A stretch of 64,000 bases of DNA, taken from positions 786,966,979 to 787,030,978 of the forward strand of contig OX336389.2 of NCBI GenBank assembly GCA_946902985.2. The letters are read 5' to 3'. How positions within the stretch are numbered: position 1 is the stretch's first letter; every line of letters starts with the position of its first letter. The notes below the pieces were generated by a model, which searched no databases, was not told the origin of the DNA, and was given only the letters and a program-made list of their open reading frames with translations. The position numbers and the translations under genes are program-made. Shown here one piece after another: positions 1-12,600 of this stretch. Origin of the DNA: Meconema thalassinum (lineage: Eukaryota > Arthropoda > Insecta > Orthoptera > Tettigoniidae).

Positions 1-919
1 CAGTTACGACTTCTTGTTTTTTGTTCATCAATCTCTTTTATTACTTTTTGTTTATTGATTTTACCTGCAACAGTATAATTTTTAATGCCCGTTAGGTGTT
101 CTATTTTCGGCACTTTATTTTTCGGATAGTATTAAAAAAAAACGCTACACACCCGTAAGTTTTTTCCCTAGTTTATATTTGAAATTGTATATTTCTTTAC
201 GCTTGCATTAGAGAATCTGTAATGCACTGAGCAGTTATGATTTCACTTATATTTTACCTGTAGCATACAAGTTGGATGACTAAAAGTCACCCCGCAATCT
301 GCAGGCTACATGGCTGAACAGCGCAGCGGTTGCTTGGTAGGCCTAGGTCGTTCATGGGGTGTCGCACCACGGGTGTAGTTTGTCTTTTACTTCTAATACA
401 TAAGTGTAGGAGTACAAGATCACGAACTATTCAGTGTCAACTTTTTTCAGAGAAACAAGTTCGACTTCAAATGAAAACAATGCGTTGTGTGGAAAAATAA
501 AGGCGTAGCGATTCTGAAAATGGAAAATTGGTTTCCGGAAATACTGGATTGGACTGGGATTCATAAAGACTGCGAACAGTACTTTTGCACTACCAGCGGG
601 CAAGGTGAAGACAAACAGCTAACTGCAGACTAAACTAATGCTTGTAACAAGGTGCGTTCTTGCTTGCAGCATCTAATTGCAAAAAGTTCCCAGCTAGTAT
701 CAAACACCACAGGCAATGCTGCCAAAAATGATGTCCCTTGTTGCAAAATTCACGGGAGGTAAGCAGATCAATCGAGGAAAACGAGGTTTCATCACTCATA
801 GAACCAAAGCTGCCGGTCTGGACTTTCAGTTTGGGCCATCCTGGCACTATAAAACAATGAAATCGGTTTAGAAAAAATGAAATCCCTGCCACAATAGTGA
901 AGGACACTGTAATCAGCAG
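1..919. other. Gene-free flank, AT-rich
   Basis: No coding region recognised. The part just before 920 may hold more of the decayed YqaJ gene described next, but I could not place a reliable frame there. A patch near 300-400 is GC-richer and vaguely tRNA/SINE-like; not resolved. Confidence 0.4.
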
Positions 920-1855
920 AAAGAGAAGAAGAGCAGCTTGCCGAAAAGTTTATTTGCGTCGCGAGAAGGGAAAAGAATGTCCCGACAACAGTCTAATGAA
1001 ATGAAACGTACTGTCTCACGTGATTATGCAAACCGATCAATGCAGTTGGATTTCGATGAGGTACTGTTGTGAGAGTTTAGTGATGAGAAGATCAAGCAAC
1101 TAACGCTTCGTGAAGGCCATATACAAAAACTGGAAAAGGAAACAAGGTGCCAAAGGGAAAATGAAAAGTGGCACACAGGTAGAAAGGACAGACTTACGGC
1201 ATCCAATTTTGGATATGTATGCAAGAGGAAACCTACCTCGAAATGGGCTCCAGTAGCAGAATACATTCTGTACGGCGAATTTCACTCAAAAGCAATGCAG
1301 TATGATTGTGATAATGAGCGAATTGCAAAACGAAATTTAGAGAAGAAATCTGTAGAAAAGTCGAAGAATGTAGTCTTTTCGTACATAAAACTTATGGGTT
1401 CTAAAGTGTCTCCCTAGACAGATTAATAGAAGACGACGCTATAGTCGAAGTCAAGTGCCCTTATTCTGCACGTAATATGACCATACTGGAAGCCTGCAAA
1501 AAAGCTAAAGGGATTTTGTTTTGCAGAAAGTAAGCGAAAAAGAAAGACTGGAGAATGTCAAGAACAGTGCCATTCAGAAGAGAACAGATTGATAACTCTC
1601 TAACACTCACATGATTTTATTTCCAGATCCAGGGCCAGTTGGAAATAACACAGCGGAATATACTGTATGTTATTTTGTGGTATGGACGCCTAGGGACATT
1701 CACGTAGAAACAATAAAGAGGGACGAAGAGTTCTCGAGACAAAAAATGCGTATGTAACTCTCATTCTGCTACGAGAAAATCTTTATTCCTGAGATCATTG
1801 CTCCCAGGATGATCAGATCAATGGATATAAGAGAACCTGTGGTGAAGTAAAATAC
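920..1855 (+). pseudogene. Decayed YqaJ-type exonuclease/recombinase gene
   Basis: Conceptual translation in shifting frames recovers the main parts of the YqaJ (lambda-exonuclease-like PD-(D/E)XK) family found in many arthropod repeat-associated proteins. About 1130-1260 gives a block with WHTGRKDRLTASNFGYVCKR, the family's N-terminal motif. About 1430-1530 gives EDDAIVEVKCP, which carries the E-x-K catalytic signature. About 1660-1850 gives CYFVVWTPRDIHVE and later IPEIIAP and MDIREP, the C-terminal blocks. Reading is broken by a TGA near 1070, a frame change with stop near 1415, TAA/TGA codons near 1530-1600, and a TAA near 1757. The family cuts or resects DNA ends; this copy cannot be made as one protein. 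The tract AAAGTAAGC near 1525 and a TTTCCAG near 1625 could be intron edges rather than decay. Whether it came from a mobile element or a virus-like source is unknown. Confidence 0.75.
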
Positions 1856-2235
1856 TGAATGTGTGTAAATCATGAAACGTTATCGCTGTTATGAAAACAA
1901 TTGAAGCATTGATTTCAAGAGCAGGAAATAATTAGGTATAATACTCTTTTTTTGCTTCTGGTACGCAGTAATAGTGCCTGTGCTAACATTAGGCAGATGA
2001 GAATATCTTAGGAACTTTAATTCTATATATGTATATAATAATTTTGCTGTTGGTATGCATTTTCATAATTTGTTTATTATAATAATATGTCCTACATAAA
2101 TGAACTTTTATTATTACTTCCATGAAAATTGAAGTGAGATATAGTGATTGGCCTCACGGAGTCGTTTCAGATCTCATGAAGAAAAAAAAAGTGAATTAGA
2201 TTCAAAAGAACCAAAGACCCATACGAATCACCAAA

Positions 2236-2237
<2 letters not shown>

Positions 2238-2268
<31 letters not shown>
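2238..2268. repeat. (TATG)n microsatellite
   Basis: About seven uninterrupted TATG units. Confidence 0.9.
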
Positions 2269-2269
<1 letters not shown>

Positions 2270-2824
2270 TGTCGGCCTCTATGTGCGTGCGCATTTGGCC
2301 CCTTATAAATCAATAGCTGGCTCCATTGATTTGAATTTTTCATGGTTTGTGGTCTTGTTTGTTATGTCTAGAAGACGATACTTAGAGTTGGACGTCCGCA
2401 TCAGATGGATTTTAGAATAGATATTCCCAATAAACCTGAACACGAACATATCTTGTCCATCTTCTTTTCTAAAATATCAAGAACGTGCTAACTACAAACC
2501 AGTCACATCGTTCTATACATTATTCAATTTTGCATCGAGTGAAACCAGTCGCAGCTCTTTGCGGTAAGAATTATGCCATACAAAGCATTAATAATGTCGT
2601 AACAATACGCTTTTTGTTCGGAGTTTATCCTCAATTAACTCTAAAACAGTTACCTAAATGGGAATCCAGCGTTGTCAGCATTTATCCCGAGTGTATTTTC
2701 ACCGGTTATTGCACACTCCCTCCAGGTAAATGCCGATATAGTACAGTACGTGAAGTCTCAGGGCACATGCCCCATCCCTGACGACTCTGATACAGTTACA
2801 CACATAATCAACTACACATGACTG

Positions 2825-2863
<39 letters not shown>
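2825..2863. repeat. (AAT)n microsatellite
   Basis: About thirteen AAT/ATA units directly abutting the tail end of the following minus-strand SINE, so it is probably that SINE's 3' tail. Confidence 0.85.
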
Positions 2864-2865
<2 letters not shown>

Positions 2866-3062
2866 GTTATTGGTGTTACGTCCCGTTTAACTACTTCGGC
2901 TTTTAGAGACGCCAGGGTGCCCCGAAGGGGATCTTTAACGTGGCAGTAAATCTAATGACACGGCTCCCTCGCATTCGCGCACCCTCAAATGCCAACTGGC
3001 TGCACCTTGGGCACGGCAAGCGAGAACGTTGCCGCTGAGCCACGCAGCCAGCCAAAGGTACT
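2866..3062 (-). mobile_element. tRNA-derived SINE, family B
   Basis: Shares its body (ACGTCCCGTTTAACTAC, GCCCCGAAGGGGATCTTTAACG, CTCAAATGCCA) with copies at 37031 and, in the other orientation, 40739. The head (3040-3060 read on the minus strand: GCGTGGCTCAGCGGCAACG) resembles a tRNA box A. The tail is the AAT repeat next to it. Confidence 0.75.
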
Positions 3063-3078
3063 GATGACCAAGATGTCC

Positions 3079-3890
3079 CGAGCCCCTACAATGTATTATT
3101 ATCAACAAGAAAGACAACAAGAATGTTTGGGGAGGTAAGAAAGGTATCTGCACAAACTCATTGTGTCAACTTTATGCGTGACACTACTATAGGCTAGTGC
3201 GTCTCTACCTTAAAAGACAGTATGGAATTAAATGTAGTATTTGCATCTCACTCGCAATCCTATGTCCTGCAATTAAATTCGTCCTTTTCTACCCGGGCGA
3301 TGTTGCCATTTCCCAATAATTGAAAGTGACAAATCTAAGAAAATGTTTTCGTAGTCATTTTTTTTAAATTTTCCGATCTTTATGATGATGTAAAAATAAA
3401 AGCCATAAATAATTAATAGCCTACATGGCCCAATTTTCACAATTACGATATTTTAGCGCGAATCTATATTTTTGCAAATATAAAACTTATCACGCCCTAT
3501 TTCTCAGGGGTATAATTATTTTCATAATAAGAAAGTTATGATTTTTTTTCTTAAATGTTACTTGAAAAATTTGGGATGGTGTCACACAAAAGTTAGATAG
3601 CGAGGAAGTTTTTTGCTGTTGACTTTACGTTGGTGACTAAGCGAGAAGAAATGTTCATTAATGACTGAAATGGTTTTTAAAACAAACCAGAGCTCGATAT
3701 CAGATATCATTCATAAGTTATCGCACTTGCGTTGGTCACGTCTCCTCCCGCCCAGCGCTGACGCACCGAAAGTTTGTTTACTCAGTGGCCCATACGCTAT
3801 CTCCCCGACTGCGTTTGATGGAGGGTAATTTATGATGTGAACTTAAACTGTGAAATGAAGTGGTCCTTGTGTTCCTTATAAATTGTCCGT
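3079..3890. other. Gene-free stretch
   Basis: AT-rich, no coding, RNA or mobile feature recognised. A GC-richer patch lies at 3735-3830. Confidence 0.4.
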
Positions 3891-3892
3891 CT

Positions 3893-4130
3893 CGTTGCAT
3901 AGTGGCCAGCAATCTTGGCTGTCACCGCGGAGGCCTGGGTCTAAATCCCGGCTCTGCCAAGAAATTTAATTCTGGTCTGAGGGCTGGAACGGAGTGTACT
4001 CAACTTCATGAGACAAAATTGAGAAGAGGCGGGTTCGATTCCTACCTCAGCCATCCTCGAAATGGTTTCCGTGGTTTGCCTTTGTTCATCCCAGGATTTT
4101 TTTTGTCGTGTGGCCTCCTGAGAGGCCTTG
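3893..4130 (+). mobile_element. tRNA-derived SINE, family A (chimeric or truncated 3' end)
   Basis: Head GCATAGTGGCCAGCAATCTT then CCCGGCTCTGCCAAGAA, followed by the family body with GGGTTCGATTCCTACCTCAGC. It matches copies at 31797 and 28371. After about 4100 the sequence leaves the family body (GCGACCTGCGCGTCGGGATT), so the 3' end is truncated or joined to another repeat. Confidence 0.75.
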
Positions 4131-4191
4131 TGCATGTCTTTCTAGTCGACGCCTATGGGCGACCTGCGCGTCGGGATTAGAGATGGAATGG

Positions 4192-4430
4192 ATGAAGATG
4201 AATGAAACTGGGCAAGGATGTGGAAGGGAACGGCCGTGGCCTGTCAGAAGGTACTGTCCCAACATTTGTCTGGTGTTGAAAATGGGAAACCACGGAAAAC
4301 CATTTCAAGGACGGCTAACGGTGGGGCTCGAACCCACGAGTCTACCGAGTCAGCAGTAAGCTTGGCCACATGACCTAACGCTGCGCTTTAGCGAACGTAG
4401 CCACTGCTAATAAGGTGCTGAGTTAACGTT
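4192..4430 (-). mobile_element. tRNA-derived SINE, family C
   Basis: Read on the minus strand: a tRNA-like head with GGGTTCGAGCCCCACC, then GCCGTCC, GGTTTTCCG and a CCACGGCC motif. Closely similar to 46795-47015. Confidence 0.7.
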
Positions 4431-4467
4431 TCTTTGCCAAAAGAACACGGCAGACACCCACGACGAA

Positions 4468-4944
4468 ATGACAGGTGAAGTGTATGAAAACTAGTTCGCC
4501 GAGCAAAGGTTGCCCAATGTTCCCGAAGGATCTATCCTAGTAATAGACAATGTAGGCTATCACAGTCGGAAAAGCAAACTTTTACCTACAATTTCGTGGA
4601 GAAAAGACCGGATTATAGATTGGCTCACTCAAAAGGGGTCCCATTTCGAAATAATATGTTAAAGCGGAAGCTTCTTTTTTATTGTGACTCAAAACAGAGA
4701 CGATAAATACATCATTGCCGAGATGGCTAAATCAACAGGAAAATATGTTCTTTGTTTGCCACCATACCACAGTGAACTTGATCCCATCGAAATGGTGTGG
4801 GCACAAGTGAAGAACTACATAAAATTGAACACCGTCTCATTCAAGAAACAAGAAATGAAGAATTTAATTTCGGCTACATACTACCACTTGACCACACAAA
4901 ATTGGGTACATTGGTTGGACCAAAAATCATGTATATATTCGTGA
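4468..4944 (+). pseudogene. IS630/Tc1-type DDE transposase, C-terminal relic
   Basis: Remains of the catalytic domain of a Tc1/IS630-superfamily transposase (DDE_3 type). Translation gives SILVIDNVGYHS near 4530-4570, holding the second catalytic Asp, then SWRKDRIIDWLTQKG. After a stop and a poor stretch, the open part at 4684-4944 gives PPYHSELDPIEMVWAQVKNY, where the Glu of ELDPIE is the third catalytic residue. An in-frame TAG near 4492 and a TAA near 4660 break it, and the N-terminal DNA-binding domain and first Asp were not found. No terminal inverted repeats were seen, so this is a fragment. Confidence 0.8.
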
Positions 4945-5722
4945 AAAATGTCATAGTTATAATTTATTATAAACTATGATATTCGAGTAAGTGTAATATT
5001 ATAACATATTATAATAATATCATATAAATAATTAAAAATTATTATAATGTGTGCATTAAATTCGCGCTCTGAGCTTCGGTGTATCATATCTAAATATTGT
5101 ACCGTCATTCACTGCAAGGCATGAGGTACAGTTATATACAACAAACAAATATTTTGGAAATTTCCCGGGATTTGAGTGAAAGCACGCCTGTATACGAGTT
5201 ATGTTACATCATGTGCCCGGCCTTGCAGAAATTTGTATGCAGTGATCCGGCATCAGCGCGCTCCATTTAATGCGTACTGTCTTTATAGGTAGAGACGCAC
5301 TGAACAGTATAATTTTATTGTTCAGATATCGTTCCACGCCTAGGCACATGTACATGTAACTTACCGAACTATAATATTTATGACAAGAGGAAGACAACTC
5401 CTGCCTGTCATCAAATCGTCCCATTCTCACTCGGCCCTGTCAGCGTGTTCATCATTTTCCTTGCGCAAGAGATCTTGTGAAGCCGCCCCGCTACCCCTCC
5501 CACCCTTTTCAAAACAATTCCCAAACTAATGCTGTCGATTCCATTCACCCGATTTTAATTCTGAAAAATGCATTGGAATCAGGAAATAAATCTCCGTTTC
5601 TGTATTACCAGTTTTTTTTTCATATTTTAAGCAGAAATATAAAAAACTGTTAGTAACTTTTTTTGTTTTTCACATTTTGAAAAATGCATCGAATTAATAT
5701 CAATTCAATTGAAGTCTAGTAT
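4945..5722. other. Gene-free flank of the LTR element
   Basis: AT-rich. No coding signal recognised. Ends with the 4-bp target duplication GTAT. Confidence 0.45.
5719..5722. repeat. Target-site duplication (left), GTAT
   Basis: GTAT at 5719-5722 matches GTAT at 20224-20227 just outside the other LTR. A 4-bp duplication is usual for Gypsy-type integrases. If the final LTR base is treated as shared, AGTAT (5 bp) is also possible. Confidence 0.85.
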
Positions 5723-8700
5723 TGTACCCGATCGTCACCATGTGGACCATGTGTTCGTATCCCAACTAGCTCACGGTCTTTCGAGGTATGGGACGTTCAT
5801 GCCCACGATACGACCACATGTTCAGGATTTGAGTCTACCAGGTAACTACTCTACAGGAAATACACAACATTCCTATGAATAACATATTTACTGGTCTAAA
5901 ATCATGGCTGTACAACAAATACAAAACAAAGGACAAATTACAATTAATTCCCACAAATAAATAGGGTTATTCTGTGAGCTTTCTCCTTAAAAATAGCGCT
6001 ACAATGCACTCAAACCTACTTCTAATATCCTGTCAATCATAGTTCAGATTATAAGGTTTTCATAGTGTCCGTCATGTGACACAATCTTATTTAATGGAAG
6101 TATCTTAACACAAAAACCACATGTCACATAAACATGAATTTCTAAGACATTATTCCGTCTTCTACGACATTTACTTTAATTATCATTACTTCAATGTTTC
6201 CTACATTTATTAGCAAATATTTTTGTTGTGTCGTGCGAATCATCTTCCTTCTTTCCATCCCTATGAACGCTCTAGGAAAATGAGTCATGCTTCTTAATCA
6301 TAAAATAAACATAAACATGGATAGAATATTTATAGTTTCACCATATAACGATTATCTGGGTCTTGTCGGACTTATTATAGATACAACTGTGTCATGTTCT
6401 GGGAAAAACACATACCCGTTTTTCCTAAATTAGCATAAACTGGCAAAATGCACTTTAAAGAAGATGCCTACATTATTTTGGTTCAGCCTTCCCCCTCAGA
6501 GGATAACTTCGCCAAATATCATCAGATTTCTATGGTTCAAACACGTATGTGAGTTGCCATACACCATTTAATTCCATTTGCATCACTAAAATACTCATAT
6601 TTTAATTGCATTATTGAATACCGAGACCTCTCAGTGTCCTATTGTGACCGTAATTGACAAGGGATCGGTCGAGCGACCTCTCTCCCCTCAGCAGGTCATA
6701 AAATTAGTTCCAGACAGCTCTCCAAGATGGCTGCCACGGAAATGGTCTATATTTCCTGTCTCTCTCTACCTTCAAGGCCATCCTTGTTTACAATTATATA
6801 ACAATAAAGATCCGCTAGGCATGGTCCTAAGTAATTGAGTCATTTAATTAATTAACACCTAACTTTACAGTGTATTTGGGCTCAAATGGCTCCTATTAAA
6901 CAATCATGGCAGGGGTGGAATTCTAATGATAGCATTGCCGTTCTAAGGTGATTACTTGTGGCTTTAAAAGACGCGCATCATAATGAAACCCCATGGTTAT
7001 CATCAGCAGCTGTCATTTACATATATATATTTTGGGAACCACGTTCCTCGTCGACGAATATGATTCTACCTCTCGGGCAGACCATAAGTAAAAATGCTCA
7101 CCGCGCCTCGCTGGGCGTCCATAGTGGCTATAATTCAATGCAAGCGTTGGCAATAGACAGAATCTATCCAAATCGCTGCGTAACACATACAGTATGCACA
7201 AAGGCGATACTTCTCGAAGATTAAGCCCATTTTCACCTCACGCGCAAGCTATACTAGTCTTTCCCGTGCTTATCTTACGTAAATCACTGGATTCTACGTT
7301 AATGTGCACGCTATATGCGGCTAAACAATATTTCACATATATGACTCCATTATCAAGGTACCTGCGTTCTTCCTGTTATATTATTTAAGCCAAAGCTTTA
7401 CATAGCTCCTAACACAAATGTATAAATATACTGGCTTACTTTAATTTCAAATATTCATTCAAAATTTCACTGACACTGAGAAAAGCTCTCGTATTCGCGA
7501 TATTCCACACTACATTCTTTACTGTTTACCAAATGACAGTATCTTAAATTAGACATGACACTATTTGAACATTACTTAGGCCAATTCTGCCCTTACTTTA
7601 TGGTTGCCGACCCCAGTTATTATTATTATTATTATTTTAACGTTTAGATCCATCACTATTTTTGACCTACATGGTCCTAAGCAAATCACCTTCCAAGTCA
7701 TACTTTATTCAAGACGAGTGGTGAAAACTCGTTCAGTAAGTGACTATTACTTCTTTAATTTCAAAGTGATTAATCGTTACATGGTGAACTATGCCATTAT
7801 AATGTTATTATTTGCATGTTTACTCACGTTTCCTTCTGGCTGGAAAGTACCAGTATCTCCGCCTGAGCTCTACCATGATGATTGACTTAATCCATCATGA
7901 TATCCAATACACAACACTGAGATTCACACTTTTTACACATGATGCACATATTACCACAAGTGGCCTTTACCACTGATAAACACTGAATATTAAACATTAA
8001 ACACATTAACACTTTAAATTATTATTTCACAATTTATACACTTCATCTATCATTTCACATGTTGATCCTTAATCTGGATTTCACCTACGCTTGACCTCAG
8101 AGATGCGATGACTTATGATAACCGCTGGTCTCCGTGAAATCTAGTAGCGTTTTTATAGATGTTCGATCCTAGTTCCCTGCACTCCCGTTTACCTCACTGT
8201 CCTGGATAGGTGGCAATAACTCCCACTCTCCCATCACTGGAGTGCTCCTAATGCTGATGTCATATAATTGACAATACCTTCCGGTATACGAACTGTTCCA
8301 AACATTATCAGTTCCTATTCGCTGTAGCGAATTTATATCTGTGTCAGATAATAAAGCAATATCTGCACTTTGTTACCTTATGCACTTCATTATCACTGAT
8401 GAAGCTTATAATTTGCCTCCATTGTCTTCAACGGCGGTACGCTGATATTTTAATAATTGGCGTGCTTACTGCAGAGCGCTTGTAGACAAAGAACTAACTT
8501 CCAACTCGAGCGACCGTCTGGCGTCTTCAACTGCTTTCCACTGAACCATAACTGACGTGTAACTGACCATAACTGACTTCGACTGACCAACAAGTGACTT
8601 CAACTGACCGTACAACTAACGTGTAACTGACCAAAAAGTGACTGACGTGTAACTGACCAACAACTGACCCTCGGCGTAGGGTGCTCTTCCCTTATATTGG

Positions 8701-9510
8701 TTTCTTGCGCAAAATAGTTCACGGGACACGTGAGAGCGACTCCCTTCTTGAAATACTCCGTCTTCAGCCGAAATAACAACTGCATCTTGTTTATCTAGGC
8801 GTGGAGGTTTTAAAAACACTCGCGTGCCGGCGATCGCTTCGGCCAATTAATTACAATTAATTGCCTTAGTTCAGCGCGTGGGACGCTACGGTGGGGATTT
8901 CCCGCTGGTTGGTTAAAGTATTCATGCTCTCGAGCGTGAGTTAGGTTGCAATGCGGTCATTTTGAGAAATAGGCGTAATTTTAGGTGAAAAACCACTCCT
9001 AAATTACTCCTCCGTGAATACATTCATCTATGTGTATGTTCCATTGCATTACAATGCTCCATTTCTCTGTAATTAATTAATTTCTTGTGGGCTTGGTCCC
9101 GCCAAAGCTTCTCTCGTTGTCGACCGGTGGATTCCCGGGTCATTAATTTTGAGCTGTCTGACCGCCCTAGACAGAAATAGTTCCGTAGGCGCCTGGGCTA
9201 CTCCGCCTACTTTTAAAAGTCATTTGTCAGACTTCAATACTAGCCTCTCTCGACTTCGTATGCACTGAAAACGTACATTCCCTTGCATTTTGCTTATAAT
9301 TTCTCCTTTAAATTGCTATGATTTGCACCTAAATAATCGTGAAATCACGCTAGACTTTTATGTGTCAGTAGACCTCTTATTGCTCTGTGGGTTCCGTATA
9401 ATGGCTCCCCCTTAGAGACCACTGGTTCGACCTTAGGCATAACCATTTTCCTGGTCTTCTCTGATAAGGCCCTGAGTTCGATACCAGACTGCCGTGACCA
9501 GTTGGGCACA
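5723..9510 (-). repeat. 3' LTR of the Gypsy element
   Basis: 3,788 bp, TG...CA termini, near-identical to 16436-20223 at a constant offset of 10,713. It ends next to the polypurine tract. Inside: a TTA microsatellite (7618-7635), a TATA box and initiator array (8550-8697, as in the other LTR) and a candidate AATAAA on the minus strand at 6207-6212. The small open frames in it recur identically in the other LTR and look non-coding. Confidence 0.95.
8550..8697 (-). promoter_or_regulatory. TATA box and TCAKTY array, 3' LTR copy
   Basis: The same arrangement as 19263-19410 in the 5' LTR. From this position it could drive transcription leftward into the flanking DNA. Confidence 0.55.
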
Positions 9511-9522
9511 TCTTTCTCCTGC
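9511..9522 (-). other. Polypurine tract (PPT)
   Basis: On the minus strand AGGAGAAAGA lies directly against the 3' LTR, where plus-strand DNA synthesis of an LTR element is primed. Confidence 0.85.
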
Positions 9523-9528
9523 TAAGTT

Positions 9529-9559
9529 CGAAAAATTCATTTCATAAGTGAATTTTTCG
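9529..9559. other. Perfect 11-bp hairpin between pol and the PPT
   Basis: CGAAAAATTCA (9529-9539) and TGAATTTTTCG (9549-9559) are exact inverted repeats around a 9-base loop, in the short non-coding gap between the pol stop and the PPT. Possible RNA 3' structure; function unknown. Confidence 0.7.
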
Positions 9560-9628
9560 GGCCTATCAGCTGGTATCAACTCCTTGCAGTGTTTGCTTTA
9601 AGCGGTCATTGCTCTAGGCAATGGGCTT

Positions 9629-12600
9629 TCACGTTTTCCCACTCCACTCTTGTCTGCTGTCTCGTAGACTTTCGTTTTCCTGTCTCAATTGTTCATTCAT
9701 CTCCTCTAACTCCGCCGCGGCTCCCTTTAACTGGTCGTAAAACTCCTGCAGTCGACAGCTGCATTCTCCCCTCGTGTCCGCTGGGCTGGCGAGCTGTTTT
9801 CTTTTCTTCGACCCTTCTCGAGTCTGCAAGCTTTTCTCCAGAACCTTTCCGTGCATACGTAATGATTCCTCGTTCACTTGGATGTGTGTAGCTTGCTCTT
9901 CTCTCGCTTCATAGTCTTCTGGTGGACTATATAACTTCAGATTTGCGGCATTTACCACAACTTCTCTACCTGTTGCCTCATCTTTAATCCGATATGCGTT
10001 ATTCTGCAGATCCCTTATAATCAGGTAGGGTCCGAGATAAGCGTGCTGAAATTTCTTATATTTCCTGCTCTCTGGATCTGAACTGGCGGGTTTTTTCAAT
10101 AAGACGTATTCTCCCACGAGTAGCGGTCTATGATAACGTTTTCTCCTGTTTCTCCGCTGTCGTTTATCTGCTTGTTTCTTGAGATACTCGAACGTCCTCT
10201 GGATTCTCAACTCACGTCCAAGTTGTGCATCGACGGGTGTCTGGATGACATTATTCCATGGCCTCTCGGGTCTTCTGTCGAGATGTAAGCTCACTGGCAC
10301 CTCTCCTGTAGCTTCGTGCACAGTATTGTTGATACAATATTCAATAATCTCAAGCACGTCAATCCATTTCCAATTCTCAGTAGAGCAGTATATCTTCATG
10401 TATTTCTGCACCTCCCTCATAACTCTCTCAGCTGAGTTCGACTCCGGGTGCCTGACCGTGGACAAAATCTGTCTTATGCCCAGATTTTCCAACTCCCTGC
10501 GAAATTCTACGCTGGTAAAACAGCTTCCGTGATCCGATAAGATGTTTTCTGGCTGTCCTAATATAGGAATGATTCTTTCCTTCAGCCTCTTAAGTACTTG
10601 TTTTGTACTGGTTTTCTGAATTGGACACAGGACTACCATTTTGGAAAACACGTCTAGTGCAACTAGGATGTGTTTATTTCCTCTTCTAGCTCTAGGCAGG
10701 GACCCAAAGTTGTCCAGCGCCAGGAGCTGACATGGCTTCTCTGGTAAGAGTGGTATAGGTTTCTGCCTCATTAAGTACGAGTTAGGCTTTACTCGTTGGC
10801 ACATATCACATGTCCTGATAGTTTTTCTGACTGTTTCTCTAAGTTTAGGCCAAATAAACGCCTCTTTAAGCAGGGCAACAGTCTTATCTACACCTGAATG
10901 TCCAAAAGCTCGGTGTGCTAGCCAAACTAGCCTTTTCTGCAGTGCTGGTGGTACAACAATCCTAGGTTTTGTGTGGTCAGAGTCGCTCCATTTATGTAGC
11001 ATCTGGTTAAACCATAGATATTCCGTTGAAAGTACTTCAGCTTCCATATACATCGGGGTTCCTCTATTCAGCTTTCCCTCGAAGTAATTTATCATCAACC
11101 GTATCCAGGGATCTTCACGTTGAAAAACGGTGATGTTCCTTAGATCATCTAAGGTCTTCTGATCTCTATCTTCTATTTCAATAGCTAGAGTTTCTTCTTC
11201 CTCTGCTGTAGGGTATCTGCTTAGCAAATCAGGTATGATATTGTCCTTCCCCGGGCAATATTCTATTTCCACTTGAAATTGTTGTATGTATAGGGACCAC
11301 CTTGTCAGTCTTTGACTCGACAAGTCAGTTTTCAGCAGGAACGTTAGGGCTTTATGGTCTGTTCTCAAAATAATTCTAAAACCATAAATCAGCTTATGCC
11401 AATACTGTAATGCATACAGTATCGCAAGTAACTCGATCTCCGTGACCGTATAATTCTTTTCATTAGGCCTCAACCTTCTACTGATGAATGCGATATAAGT
11501 TCTCTCCTCTGGCCTGTCCTTATTTTCCTGATACAACATAGCTCCAATGCCTATGAAGGATGCGTCAGTCTGGATGATAAATTTCTGAGTGTAGTCAGGA
11601 TATCCCAATTTCACATAATCTATCAGCATCTGTTTAGATTTCACGAAGGCTTCCTCGCATTGCTCCGTCCATCGCCATCTTCCTCCCTTTTTAAGTAAGT
11701 CTTGGAGTGGTGCTACAGTCTCGGTGTACTTCGGACAATGGTTCGAAAAGAATCCAATAACGCCTAGATATTGCCTGACGTTCTTCACCTTCGTTGGTCT
11801 CGGGAAACGTTTTATGACTTCCAGTTTTCCCGGATTAGGCCTAACTCCTTGTGCATCGATTACATGACCTAGAAATTTAACTTCTCTCTGAGCAAAGTTA
11901 GACTTCTTTATATTGACCTTGAAGTTAGCCTGACTTAGGTCATATAACAACTTGCGTAGATCTCTGACATGTTCTTCAACTGTTTCAGAGGTCAGTAGTA
12001 TATCATCTACGTAGCATATGGTTGTAGCTTTTACTTCTTCGGATAGGTTCCTATCTAGCGCTCGAATCAACGCTGAACCTGCTGTTTTTAATCCAAACGG
12101 AAGACGGACGTAGGAGTACGTGTGCTGGTCAAATAAAAATCCGGTTAACAGACTTGTTTTCTCTTCCAGAGCAAGATGGTGAAAACTTGCCGTGAGATCA
12201 AGATTTGAGAATACAGTCTTTCCTTTGAACCTTCTGAGTACCTCCTTAATGGGTGGAACTGTATCAAATTCCGGTATAACCTTGGAATTCAAATTTCGTA
12301 GGTCCAGGCATATCCTCACACTTCCATCCTGTTTCGGTACAACTACCAGTGGGCTGACATAAGGTGTGGCTGTCTTTACAATGACGCCTGCTTCTAGCAT
12401 TTCTTGTATCGCTTCTTTGACCTTTAAATAATGTTTCTCAGCTACAGGATACGGCTTCTGTTTGAATGGCGTCCAATCGCTGACTTGAAACGCATACTGG
12501 AAATTCTTGATCCGGCCAGGTCTCGAATCGAAGACTCCTTTATACTCGAATAGCAGTTCCCTTAGCATTTTCTTATATTCTGGACCAAATTTAGCTTCCT

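Larger units (their letters stand above)
1856..2864. other. Gene-free, AT-rich stretch with two microsatellites
   Basis: Nothing coding is recognisable. Small open frames at 2148-2420 and 2485-2781 have no recognisable domain; the first runs through the TATG repeat. Confidence 0.5.

Noticed and set aside
6614..8846. Open frames inside the LTRs, repeated at 17327-19559
   Set aside because: Their recurrence only reflects LTR duplication. They are short, hold no known domain, and at least one runs through a microsatellite or the initiator array.
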